27,814 nucleotides of DNA from a virus. Below the pieces are notes generated by a model, which had not been told where the DNA came from, searched no databases, and was given only the letters and a program-made list of their open reading frames with translations. Positions 15,371-22,364 of this stretch are shown here, piece after piece. Made by a program: the position numbers and the translations under genes. The DNA is taken from positions 1-27,814 of the IMG/VR virus record IMGVR_UViG_3300018082_000023. The stretch is one strand, 5' to 3'. Numbering within the stretch: position 1 is the first letter of the stretch; each line of letters begins with the position of its first letter.

Positions 15371-16567
15371 TTATCTCCAGGCTCTCAATCTAAACTCATC
15401 TAAATTATTACACGCTAAAACCTCAACCTTAGAAAATTTTAGATCGTATAAAACTTCAGTTAATGTTTCGGAAGTATAACCAGCTTTATGTACCAATTCT
15501 TCATTAGTATTTTGACCATATAATCTTTCAATCGCAGAAGCACAATTTGAAAATGAATTAATTCCAGACAGATAATCAGAACAAGCCAGACTCAAATCTG
15601 GACAATAAATATCCACAAAACCTTCTGGTTTTAATATACGATAAATTTCACCAAGTATCTTTCTACCAATCTCAAAACGAAAATGCTCTAAAGCATGTTT
15701 AAATAAAATCTCAGAAAATGTATTATCTGGAAATGTCAATTTACCATCTGATATATCAAATTCATCTGGTTTTCCTTTATCAATATTTATATAACCTTCT
15801 TTAACGTCATCGCCACAACATAAATTAAGTTTATCACAATCAATTATCTCAATATCATCTATACTTTTTTCTCTTTGCGATAATCTCTGAAAATGATAAA
15901 CCTTTTTATTAATCTTAATAAACTGAATAGAATCATCTTGTTTTAATTTATCAAAGAGAACTATATCATTTGGAAATGGAAATGATGGATAAGTAGGATA
16001 TTGACCACTTTCATTAAATAAATTCTTTGGAAAAATTACAGGCATATACCAACCAATCTTATTTATCCAAAAATGTAATTCATCTGACTGAGATCTTGCA
16101 AATTCATTAAATTCAGATTCTTTAAATAATTTTAATTCAGTTCCAAATTCTCGTTTAATGTTTCTTTCATTCACATCCACATAGCCAGGTTCTACAACAT
16201 CAAATGTAATTACCATTTTTTCAGTATTATACGCTTCACTAATATATTTTAATAAAATATCCCATTCTGGTGGAACATACATATCATCATTAATTAATAA
16301 AACATGATCATTATCATTACGTGAAAAAGAAACTCCATAATTAAACATTCCGTAAACATCCAACTTAGATGAATTTTGTATAATCCACAAAGCGACTTTA
16401 TCTCCAAATTCTAACTGAAGATTATCACAAATCTTTTTATATTCTAAATCATCTCCATCCCATATTACAACTATTTCATATAAATATCTAGAATGTCTAA
16501 TTAAATTTCTAACACAAAATTCCAATATTTCTTCGTTTTTAGAGGGAATTATAGCTGAATATCTCAT
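15371..16567 (-). CDS. Bifunctional protein: GT2-type glycosyltransferase fused to a SAM methyltransferase
   Basis: The 398-residue product has two enzyme domains. Residues 1 to about 230 form a GT-A fold: YSAIIPSKNEEILEFCVRNL (3-22), EIVVIWDGDD (31-40), HVLLINDDMYVPPEWD (88-103) with the metal-binding NDD, and a C-terminal YPSFPFPNDIVLFDKL. Residues about 245-398 form a class I SAM methyltransferase: motif I LNLCCGDD (247-254), acidic D263 after GYINI, and TFPDNTFSEILFKHALEHF (278-296). ILGEIYRILKPEGFVDIY follows (304-321), as in type-11 methyltransferases. The sugar added and then methylated is unknown, but coupled transfer and O-methylation is the simplest reading. The gene overlaps the GT9 gene at TAATG and precedes a second methyltransferase by 2 nt. 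Confidence 0.85.
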   Translation of the reverse strand: MRYSAIIPSKNEEILEFCVRNLIRHSRYLYEIVVIWDGDDLEYKKICDNLQLEFGDKVALWIIQNSSKLDVYGMFNYGVSFSRNDNDHVLLINDDMYVPPEWDILLKYISEAYNTEKMVITFDVVEPGYVDVNERNIKREFGTELKLFKESEFNEFARSQSDELHFWINKIGWYMPVIFPKNLFNESGQYPTYPSFPFPNDIVLFDKLKQDDSIQFIKINKKVYHFQRLSQREKSIDDIEIIDCDKLNLCCGDDVKEGYINIDKGKPDEFDISDGKLTFPDNTFSEILFKHALEHFRFEIGRKILGEIYRILKPEGFVDIYCPDLSLACSDYLSGINSFSNCASAIERLYGQNTNEELVHKAGYTSETLTEVLYDLKFSKVEVLACNNLDEFRLRAWR

Positions 16568-17838
16568 TAAAGTACCTCCATCAATTCAGTTGATGTAGAA
16601 TTAATTTTATTTGGTAATAATATCATATCCAATTTCTCTAGAATCATATCGCTGGTAATTGATTTTACACAAGCTGCTTCTACCGCACTTAAAGCCTGAA
16701 CTCGTTGTCTGGCAGCATTAAGTTCAGCCTGTATAGCTCCTGGAATCGAATTAAATTTTCTACAAACCTCCACAATATTCATTCCTTTATCATGACAATC
16801 TATAATTTGTTTTTCACGTTCAGTTAATTGTTTTAAAGCATTTTCTTTTTCAATCGGACAAAAAGCATCAAGCGTAAAACATGGATGACAATAAACATTT
16901 GTTTCAAGTGGAAAAGAATGAGAATAATATTTTTCTCTAGTCCAGGCTGGCACGGTTGTATAAATACCAATTGTTGGTATATCTAAAGCCGCCGCTACAT
17001 GACTCATCCCAGAATCAGCAGTAATAAAACAATCCATTTGACTTATTATTGCGGCTGAGATTAAAAGCGGATCAAATTCTGTATCATCTGGTTTAAACTC
17101 ATCAGGAACTAACCTCCCCTCTCCATACTTAGAAAGAACTTTCCAGATACCATTCATAAAGATAACTACTAAATCATTTGGATATTTCTCATGTATAATC
17201 TTTGGCAAATCACCAGCCTTATACCAAGAACGTATTAAAGTAGACGCTTGTAATTGAATACCAATTATATTACAAATTCTTGCTCCACCAGCTTTTTTAT
17301 CACCAATAGACGTTGTCAATATCCATTCAAGATATTTTGGCTCAATAACTATTTCAGGTTTTTTATTCTCATCAGAAACTTTCGTATAATCAATATTTGC
17401 CCAAGCTAAACTTAAATCAATCCAATTCATATAATTTGAATTGAGCGTATTTCTCCAACCACCTGTCTTATTTACTCCTGAACGATTATCCTCAACTGAA
17501 TATTTATAGTCAAATACTTCATCATAATTTTCTTTTAAAATCTCAACAGAAATATAATGCTCATTTTTATCTTTTACACAATCAATACCATTAACTCTTT
17601 CTATTCGTAAGGATTGATTAATAAATGGTAAACCATCAAATAATTTATGAACATTTCCAGTTGGTGAACCAGACATATAATCTACTTTATATCCTTGATT
17701 ATATAATGTTCTGGCTACTGGAGTTAAGATTAAACAATCTCCCACCCCGCCAACCCTAAGTATTAATGCCTTTTTTATATCTGATGATTTAATTGTAACT
17801 AATTTTAAATTATCAGATACATTAATCAATTCGTCCAT
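16567..17838 (-). CDS. Glycosyltransferase family 9 (heptosyltransferase-type) with an HTH-like insertion
   Basis: The 423-residue protein is a two-Rossmann GT-B enzyme. The N-terminal domain opens with ALILRVGGVGDCLILTPVAR (24-43), the GT9 hallmark 'xxxRxGxxGDxxxxtP'. The C-terminal domain has DCFITADSGMSHVAAALDIP (269-288), the 'TxDSGxxHxAxAL' donor-binding motif, then TIGIYTTVPAWTREKYY. The cysteines C317, C320, C327 and C390 correspond to the Cys-rich end of many GT9 proteins, which finish 'CMxxIxxxxVxxxI' (here ACVKSITSDMILEKL). Between C327 and C390 lies a helical stretch, about 335-383 (LKQLTEREKQIIDCHDKGMN...), that looks like a sigma-region-4 or LuxR-type helix-turn-helix. The acceptor sugar is unknown. 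The stop overlaps the next start (TAATG). Confidence 0.85.
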   Translation of the reverse strand: MDELINVSDNLKLVTIKSSDIKKALILRVGGVGDCLILTPVARTLYNQGYKVDYMSGSPTGNVHKLFDGLPFINQSLRIERVNGIDCVKDKNEHYISVEILKENYDEVFDYKYSVEDNRSGVNKTGGWRNTLNSNYMNWIDLSLAWANIDYTKVSDENKKPEIVIEPKYLEWILTTSIGDKKAGGARICNIIGIQLQASTLIRSWYKAGDLPKIIHEKYPNDLVVIFMNGIWKVLSKYGEGRLVPDEFKPDDTEFDPLLISAAIISQMDCFITADSGMSHVAAALDIPTIGIYTTVPAWTREKYYSHSFPLETNVYCHPCFTLDAFCPIEKENALKQLTEREKQIIDCHDKGMNIVEVCRKFNSIPGAIQAELNAARQRVQALSAVEAACVKSITSDMILEKLDMILLPNKINSTSTELMEVL

Positions 17839-17842
17839 ATTA

Positions 17843-18556
17843 TCAATTTCTTAAATAACGTTGAAGTTCTGGAATTTTTATTACAATATCCTTTTTAACT
17901 TCCACCCCAAATTCATTTAATACACTACGAATAAAGTTTTTCTCGGTTTGTAATGCTTCTGGCGATATATTCTTACCACGTCTTAAATGAGTATTAATCA
18001 CATCAACCAATTCCCTATTGTGATCAAACCAAATATTAGAGTAAATTTGTTTTTGAGTATTAAATCTTGGAAATTGATGAGCTTCTTGAGTCCAAACTAC
18101 AGTTGGAACTAATTGACCACCGACATTAACAAATTTTCTCCATAACCGTGGATGGGGATCATCCTGAAGAAACTTTTTTAAATCAACACAAATTCCATTC
18201 GATCTAATAAGATTCCTAAATAAAAACCAAGTCAATTCAAATTGATACTCAAATATTTGTTTAAATTTCTCAAGTTCTTCAGGTAATACTATTTCGTCAG
18301 AATCCATCGCTAAAATATATTCCCTGCCCGCCAACATATAGCAATATTGGCGGTCAAAATCCGCATTTCCTTTTGAAGTAGTATGAATATATAAATCAGC
18401 AATTTCTTTAAACTGCTTTTGATTTTCTATATCGGTACTTTGATCAACAATTACCACTTCATCAATTATGGATTTAACTGAATTAATAGCATTTATAGCC
18501 AAGTGATAATCATTACTTACCACCATACATAAAGAAATTGATTTATCATTTATCAT
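17843..18556 (-). CDS. Glycosyltransferase family 2-like (WaaE/KdtX-type) protein
   Basis: The 237-residue enzyme begins with a GT-A nucleotide-sugar fold: SLCMVVSND (8-16), INSVKSIIDEVVIVDQSTD (24-42) and the metal-binding DxD, here DSD (85-87) in YILAMDSDEIVLPEEL. This order is typical of GT2 enzymes of the WaaE type, where KGNADFDRQY (62-71) takes the place of the 'FxxxRN' motif. DDPHPRLWRK (132-141) is also typical. It has no membrane anchor, so it should act in the cytoplasm, moving a sugar from an activated donor to an unknown acceptor. It is the first gene of the sugar cassette after the capsid gene. Four nucleotides separate it from the next gene. Confidence 0.82.
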   Translation of the reverse strand: MINDKSISLCMVVSNDYHLAINAINSVKSIIDEVVIVDQSTDIENQKQFKEIADLYIHTTSKGNADFDRQYCYMLAGREYILAMDSDEIVLPEELEKFKQIFEYQFELTWFLFRNLIRSNGICVDLKKFLQDDPHPRLWRKFVNVGGQLVPTVVWTQEAHQFPRFNTQKQIYSNIWFDHNRELVDVINTHLRRGKNISPEALQTEKNFIRSVLNEFGVEVKKDIVIKIPELQRYLRN

Positions 18557-18567
18557 AATTTTATGAT
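18552..18567 (-). promoter_or_regulatory. Inverted repeat enclosing the start codon of the first cassette gene
   Basis: ATCATAA and TTATGAT form a 7-bp inverted repeat separated by AA. The ATG of the 237-residue glycosyltransferase (18556-18554) lies in the second arm. There is no clear ribosome binding site upstream, so the folded arm could limit initiation. As DNA it could equally be an operator. Chance occurrence in AT-rich DNA cannot be excluded. Confidence 0.3.
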
Positions 18568-18578
18568 GTTAGTGATAT

Positions 18579-18598
18579 GAAGACCATCCCTGATCTCC
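18579..18598 (-). other. Hairpin in the capsid-to-glycosyltransferase intergenic gap
   Basis: On the minus strand GGAGATC and GGTCTTC can form a 7-bp stem (two G-U pairs) around AGGGAT, just after the capsid gene stop. No T-tract follows, so it does not look like an intrinsic terminator. It could slow decay from the 3' side or cause partial termination that keeps the cassette lower than the capsid gene. This is inference. Confidence 0.35.
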
Positions 18599-18610
18599 AT
18601 ACCAAGTTTC

Positions 18611-19597
18611 TTAGCCTAACGCATTATAATCATAACCAGCACTCTTGCATCTAATCATAATAAGTGCAGTACCTTTATTTCTCCAAATTGGAGCTTGACC
18701 ACGATAGAATTTAGTTTTCCAAACTTGTAATCTATTCGCATCATTGCCATAATCTGGATAGTAGTACACTCTTGGAGGCATACCAAAACCATATCCAGCA
18801 GCATTAGCAGCATACGCTAAAGCCGTTCCTTTGGAAAGTAATTCTTCAGTCTCTACAAAGATAAAGCCCATGTACTCACCTAGAATTTGATAACGAATAC
18901 CTTGAACATCGTTATATAATTCACGGTTTTGAAATACTGAACCTTGTTTTAAATTACGAAAAGTTTCAGAGTTCGCAACCATTACATATTGTTTTCGGTC
19001 AGTTACTGGACCAGCTAAACTCTTTGTAAATGAATCATAAGCCATAGCTATACCACCCATACCTAATTCACCATAGGCGGTTGCCTGTAATTTTCTATTA
19101 GTACCAAGTAAACCATTATATGAACCAGCAGCAACCACTTCAATCGTAAATGGAGTATTAATGCTAATATCATAATCTAACCAGTTTACCATTCTACCAA
19201 TATGATTTCCAAGAGTACGAACTATCTCACTTCTAACATCTAGGTTTGTTATCCAATCGCCTATTGTTTCATAGCCGACACCAGTTCCATACTCTCGCAT
19301 TATCATTGACACACTATCGGTTTCTTGAGAGCCAATACCAATAGCAGTACCAGATGTTAACGCTATTACAGTAGCCGGAGCACCCCAATTTTTAAATATT
19401 GGAGTTGTAAAAGTACCACCTTTACCTATACCGTAAGCATCTTTTGATTGATTAAACCATCTACTAAATATCAATTCACCAAATGCTTGCCGCATGATCG
19501 TTCCTGCAAGATGCTTTACTTCAAACCCATCACCCTCAATATTGGTACGGGTATAAGTAAACATATTCCCATAACCTTCAGCAGGAAGAAAAGCCAT
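18611..19597 (-). CDS. Major capsid protein (HK97-fold inferred)
   Basis: This 328-residue protein follows the scaffold-like gene and has a strong ribosome binding site (GAGGT, 5 nt before ATG), as expected for the most abundant virion protein. Several segments fit a HK97-type capsid protein: EVKHLAGTIMRQAFGELIFS near the start, then SQETDSVSMIMREYGTGVGY. Later come NRKLQATAYGELGMGGIAMA and DRKQYVMVANSETFRNLKQG. The C-terminal part has GEYMGFIFVETEELLSKGTA and a Tyr-rich VYYYPDYGND loop. No N-terminal protease or delta domain is apparent, so the separate scaffold gene fits. I did not recognise a specific subfamily with certainty. An N4 gp56-like or P22-like relation is possible. Confidence 0.8.
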   Translation of the reverse strand: MAFLPAEGYGNMFTYTRTNIEGDGFEVKHLAGTIMRQAFGELIFSRWFNQSKDAYGIGKGGTFTTPIFKNWGAPATVIALTSGTAIGIGSQETDSVSMIMREYGTGVGYETIGDWITNLDVRSEIVRTLGNHIGRMVNWLDYDISINTPFTIEVVAAGSYNGLLGTNRKLQATAYGELGMGGIAMAYDSFTKSLAGPVTDRKQYVMVANSETFRNLKQGSVFQNRELYNDVQGIRYQILGEYMGFIFVETEELLSKGTALAYAANAAGYGFGMPPRVYYYPDYGNDANRLQVWKTKFYRGQAPIWRNKGTALIMIRCKSAGYDYNALG

Positions 19598-19629
19598 ATA
19601 TTACCTCATAATTTTTACTTCAGTAGATT

Positions 19630-20310
19630 CTATCTAAGTTGACCGACTCTACCACCATCTGCACCAACAAAATCCCCTGCTACTTTATTCCCAGCTAGCT
19701 TTGAATCTATATTCGGCATATTTGGTAAATTAGTATCGCCCACTCGACCAGATGGTATCGAACCACCATCTACCGATTTTCTTATAAATTCTTGTTGCTC
19801 AGTATGTGCTTTATCTAAAATTTTTGTCCACTGTTCCTCAGCATCCCTATCATCAGGATTAAAAGTTTCAAGTACATCGGCAGGAATAAATCGGTTATCT
19901 ATATTTATATCAATTCCCATCTTTTCCTTCACAGTAGCTTTAACTTTTTGAGTAAGTGTATCAATTTTTTTAGACCAAGCAGCATCAGATTCCTGTTGTA
20001 CAAATTTTCCCCATCTTTCCACTGTAAATTCTTTCGGAATATTTGAAAACTCTTTTAACTTTGTTTCCAATTCCGTATATTTCGTTTTGATTCCTTGATG
20101 TTCTTGGCTTAAAGGATCATACTTTAAACCTTTATCAGCCAATACAGCAAATTCAGACTCATTAACTCCAACTGGCAATTTTGATCGTAATGCTAAATAA
20201 GCATTATTAATATTACGAAAATTAATATAATCACCTTCTGGAATGATTATATGACCATCTGGTACTTCTGCAATATTAAGAGTCTGATTTCCAAATTTCA
20301 GTAATCCCAT
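19630..20310 (-). CDS. Putative capsid scaffolding protein
   Basis: This 226-residue, mostly helical and charged protein lies between portal and major capsid genes, the usual scaffold position. A polar N-terminal domain is followed by a coiled-coil-like helix (about 75-135, for example IKTKYTELETKLKEF and IDTLTQKVKATVKEKMG). The low-complexity C-terminus is rich in Gly, Asn, Asp and Pro (about 180-226). Scaffold proteins usually combine such a central helix with a disordered tail that binds the capsid protein. There is no serine protease triad and no obvious maturation protease elsewhere. The start is supported by AGGAGAAG just upstream of the ATG. The call rests on position and composition, so another head-assembly role is possible. 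Confidence 0.65.
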   Translation of the reverse strand: MGLLKFGNQTLNIAEVPDGHIIIPEGDYINFRNINNAYLALRSKLPVGVNESEFAVLADKGLKYDPLSQEHQGIKTKYTELETKLKEFSNIPKEFTVERWGKFVQQESDAAWSKKIDTLTQKVKATVKEKMGIDINIDNRFIPADVLETFNPDDRDAEEQWTKILDKAHTEQQEFIRKSVDGGSIPSGRVGDTNLPNMPNIDSKLAGNKVAGDFVGADGGRVGQLR

Positions 20311-20348
20311 AATTCTTCTCCTTATTTATTTAGTTAGCCATTAATTTA

Positions 20349-20501
20349 CTAATAAACTTTTTTCTTACGAGAAATTTTATTCTTATAAGCTCTATTTCTT
20401 ATCGAAGCCGAAATTAACGCCTTTCGGTGCGATTTAGCCACACCTACTGTTTTTCCAGTGGCTTTTTCAACTATTCGTAGTCCCGATACTCGAACTGGCA
20501 A
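20349..20501 (-). CDS. Small basic hypothetical protein, TTG start, overlapping the cold-shock gene
   Basis: This 50-residue ORF starts with TTG at 20501, and GAGG stands 6 nt upstream. It overlaps the 3' end of the cold-shock gene by 35 nt in another frame. The product is strongly basic: 16 Lys/Arg in 50 residues, with segments VEKATGKTVGVAKSHRKAL and SASIRNRAYKNKISRKKKVY. It fills what would otherwise be a gap before the scaffold gene. The 'xATGKxVGxAKSxxKAxxSAxIRNR' style resembles short basic proteins in phage head modules, but I cannot name a family. Nucleic acid binding is suggested by charge only. Confidence 0.6.
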   Translation of the reverse strand: MPVRVSGLRIVEKATGKTVGVAKSHRKALISASIRNRAYKNKISRKKKVY

Positions 20502-20769
20502 GAATTACCTCAACTTTCGGCTTTATAATTTTATCTTCACGTATATTTACCGCCATGAAACCTTTATTTGTGTTAGCCACATCGAACAAAACTATCTGTC
20601 CACGAGACAATGTTTTAAACGGATCTTGATTATTTATTCTAGAAAAATGTACAAATATACTTTTAGTAAAATCTGAACATTCTAAAAAACCATAACCGAG
20701 TCTATCACTAAACCAAAGAACCGTACCTGTATATACTGTATTTTCTAGTTTCTGTATTTTTTGTACCAT
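20467..20769 (-). CDS. Cold-shock-domain (CspA-like) nucleic-acid-binding protein
   Basis: The 100-residue product carries one cold shock domain at about residues 12-78, an OB-fold that binds single-stranded RNA or DNA. The pattern is clear: GTVLWFSDRLGYGFLE (15-30, RNP1 region, usually GxVKWFxxxKGFGFI). Next is SIFVHFSRIN (37-46, RNP2, usually VFVHFSAI), then LSRGQIVLFDVANTNKGFMA (54-73). The core aromatics are retained (W19, F20, Y26, F28, F39, H41, F42). The usual Lys before the RNP1 Gly is Leu24, which may weaken binding. A 20-residue C-terminal extension, basic then Ser/Thr-rich, follows the domain. It sits between portal and scaffold genes, an unusual place. An RNA chaperone acting on late transcripts, or binding DNA during packaging, are both inferences. 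Confidence 0.88.
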   Translation of the reverse strand: MVQKIQKLENTVYTGTVLWFSDRLGYGFLECSDFTKSIFVHFSRINNQDPFKTLSRGQIVLFDVANTNKGFMAVNIREDKIIKPKVEVILASSSIGTTNS

Positions 20770-20777
20770 AATTCATT

Positions 20778-22364
20778 TTAACTCTCTTGTTCAATTCCTT
20801 TTCTATCCGACGACTTCATTATTTGTTTTCTTTGATCTTTACCATGAACTTCTTTAATTAAATCCATAGACTCCTTAATTTTCTCATCTGACCAGTCTGG
20901 ATGTTTCTCACGAAGAATAGTTTCTAAATCCTCAGTTCCAGCACCAACCTGTAATGATTCAATCTCAGCCTCTAATAACTTATCTATTCCAAGAAAATCA
21001 TCTGAAAAATCAGCATGAAAACTTACAGTTTTGTCTATATTATATTTTTTTCCAGTATGAAATTCATAAAAAGCTACATCTGCCCGCATATCAAGAATTT
21101 CAGCCTTTCTAAATTTCTTAAATTTACGAGACATTACCGCACGATCAGAAGTAAATAATGCCTTTAATGGTGGACCAGAACGTATCTGACCTATCTCCTT
21201 GAGAAAACCACGAGAAATTAAACTTATTCCGGTTACATGAGACATTGATCTCCGTACAGCTTCTTGCCGTCTATCCGACGCATCAAGTTTACCTTCCCAT
21301 GTTAAATATTCAAACCTTGCATCTTTTCCTTCAACCTCTATAACAGTATTTTTTGTACGCTTAAATTCAACTGGTAATTTCGCTCCAGCTAAACCCTGAA
21401 GTATTGGATATTGATGATAACGTATAGTATCTTTATCACCATTGCCTAATTCATTAAGTTCCTTATTTAAAGATTTAATATCTTTAACTTCAGATTCACC
21501 TTCAACATAAAATGGATCACCTGTATTTTTATAGATAGAAAATGGTATATCTATTCTACCAAACTGATTTCTATTCTCAAAACCAGTCCCTGGGTTTACA
21601 GTAATTTGTCTCCACTCTTTTTCATCTGGCTGTTTAACAAACTTTAACCAAATCTTATCATCAACAAATTCAATAACTTTTTGCTGAATATATTGTCTCT
21701 TTAATAAAGACATCACAGTATCAGAACCTACATAATTATCATGATCGGCAATATATATTATAGCACCAAACTTTCTCGTATTAACTATACCACTTTCATC
21801 AATATAAGGCATTGGAATACAAAATGCACTATCTAATGGATCTTTATGAATATATCCATATTTTACTTTTTCTAAAGCAGATTCACCTAAAGTAAATGGT
21901 AAGCCAGTACGATAATCTAAAAATAAACGCTGAAGAACCGTATAGCCAGTAATTAGCGCATTTAATGCCTTTTCATCATCTAAATCAGAAATATCACAAT
22001 AACTCCACACATTTTGCTCAAAAAATTCATTTAATTCATTATCAGGTTTTTTACTTCTCAATACATACCTTTTAATAGAATCAGGAGTTTTATATAAATG
22101 AGAAGTTATTAAATCAATAATTGGTTTAACATGATTCTCAATAGTCGCATCCTGAACTCTGGCTGTAAAGTCTTTAGTGTCCTCAGCTTCAAATCGTCTA
22201 AGAAATAAATTATGCAATCCATAATAAAAATACCAATTCTCAATAATTATCTGCTGATGATATTGCCACCAAGAATCTCTATCCAGCAAAGCTGAAAATG
22301 TATTTAATTGACGATTTTGAGCTAATGAAACCAGTCTAAATATTTGGTCAAATACAGACGCCAT
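20778..22364 (-). CDS. Portal protein
   Basis: This 528-residue protein would form the dodecameric ring at the capsid vertex that the terminase docks on and the tail joins. It follows the large terminase immediately (stop 22365, start 22364), the standard order. The N-terminal helical part (WYFYYGLHNLFLRRFEAED, about 43-61) resembles the YYxGxHxLpLRR-type segment of SPP1/phi29-like portals. Central blocks such as ENHVKPIIDLITSHLYKTPD (76-95) and GFENRNQFGRIDIPF fit the wing/stem pattern. The C-terminal region with EAEIESLQVGAGTEDLETIL, a polar tail and a long helix (HPDWSDEKIKESMDLIKEVH) is also typical of portals. No enzymatic motif is seen. The call rests on context plus overall architecture. 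Confidence 0.85.
   Translation of the reverse strand: MASVFDQIFRLVSLAQNRQLNTFSALLDRDSWWQYHQQIIIENWYFYYGLHNLFLRRFEAEDTKDFTARVQDATIENHVKPIIDLITSHLYKTPDSIKRYVLRSKKPDNELNEFFEQNVWSYCDISDLDDEKALNALITGYTVLQRLFLDYRTGLPFTLGESALEKVKYGYIHKDPLDSAFCIPMPYIDESGIVNTRKFGAIIYIADHDNYVGSDTVMSLLKRQYIQQKVIEFVDDKIWLKFVKQPDEKEWRQITVNPGTGFENRNQFGRIDIPFSIYKNTGDPFYVEGESEVKDIKSLNKELNELGNGDKDTIRYHQYPILQGLAGAKLPVEFKRTKNTVIEVEGKDARFEYLTWEGKLDASDRRQEAVRRSMSHVTGISLISRGFLKEIGQIRSGPPLKALFTSDRAVMSRKFKKFRKAEILDMRADVAFYEFHTGKKYNIDKTVSFHADFSDDFLGIDKLLEAEIESLQVGAGTEDLETILREKHPDWSDEKIKESMDLIKEVHGKDQRKQIMKSSDRKGIEQES

Noticed and set aside
16335-16567. Methyltransferase genes considered as DNA modification enzymes that protect phage DNA.
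   Set aside because: Neither methyltransferase domain contains a DPPY/NPPY-type or cytosine-methylase PC motif, and both lie among glycosyltransferases. Small-molecule or sugar methylation fits better.
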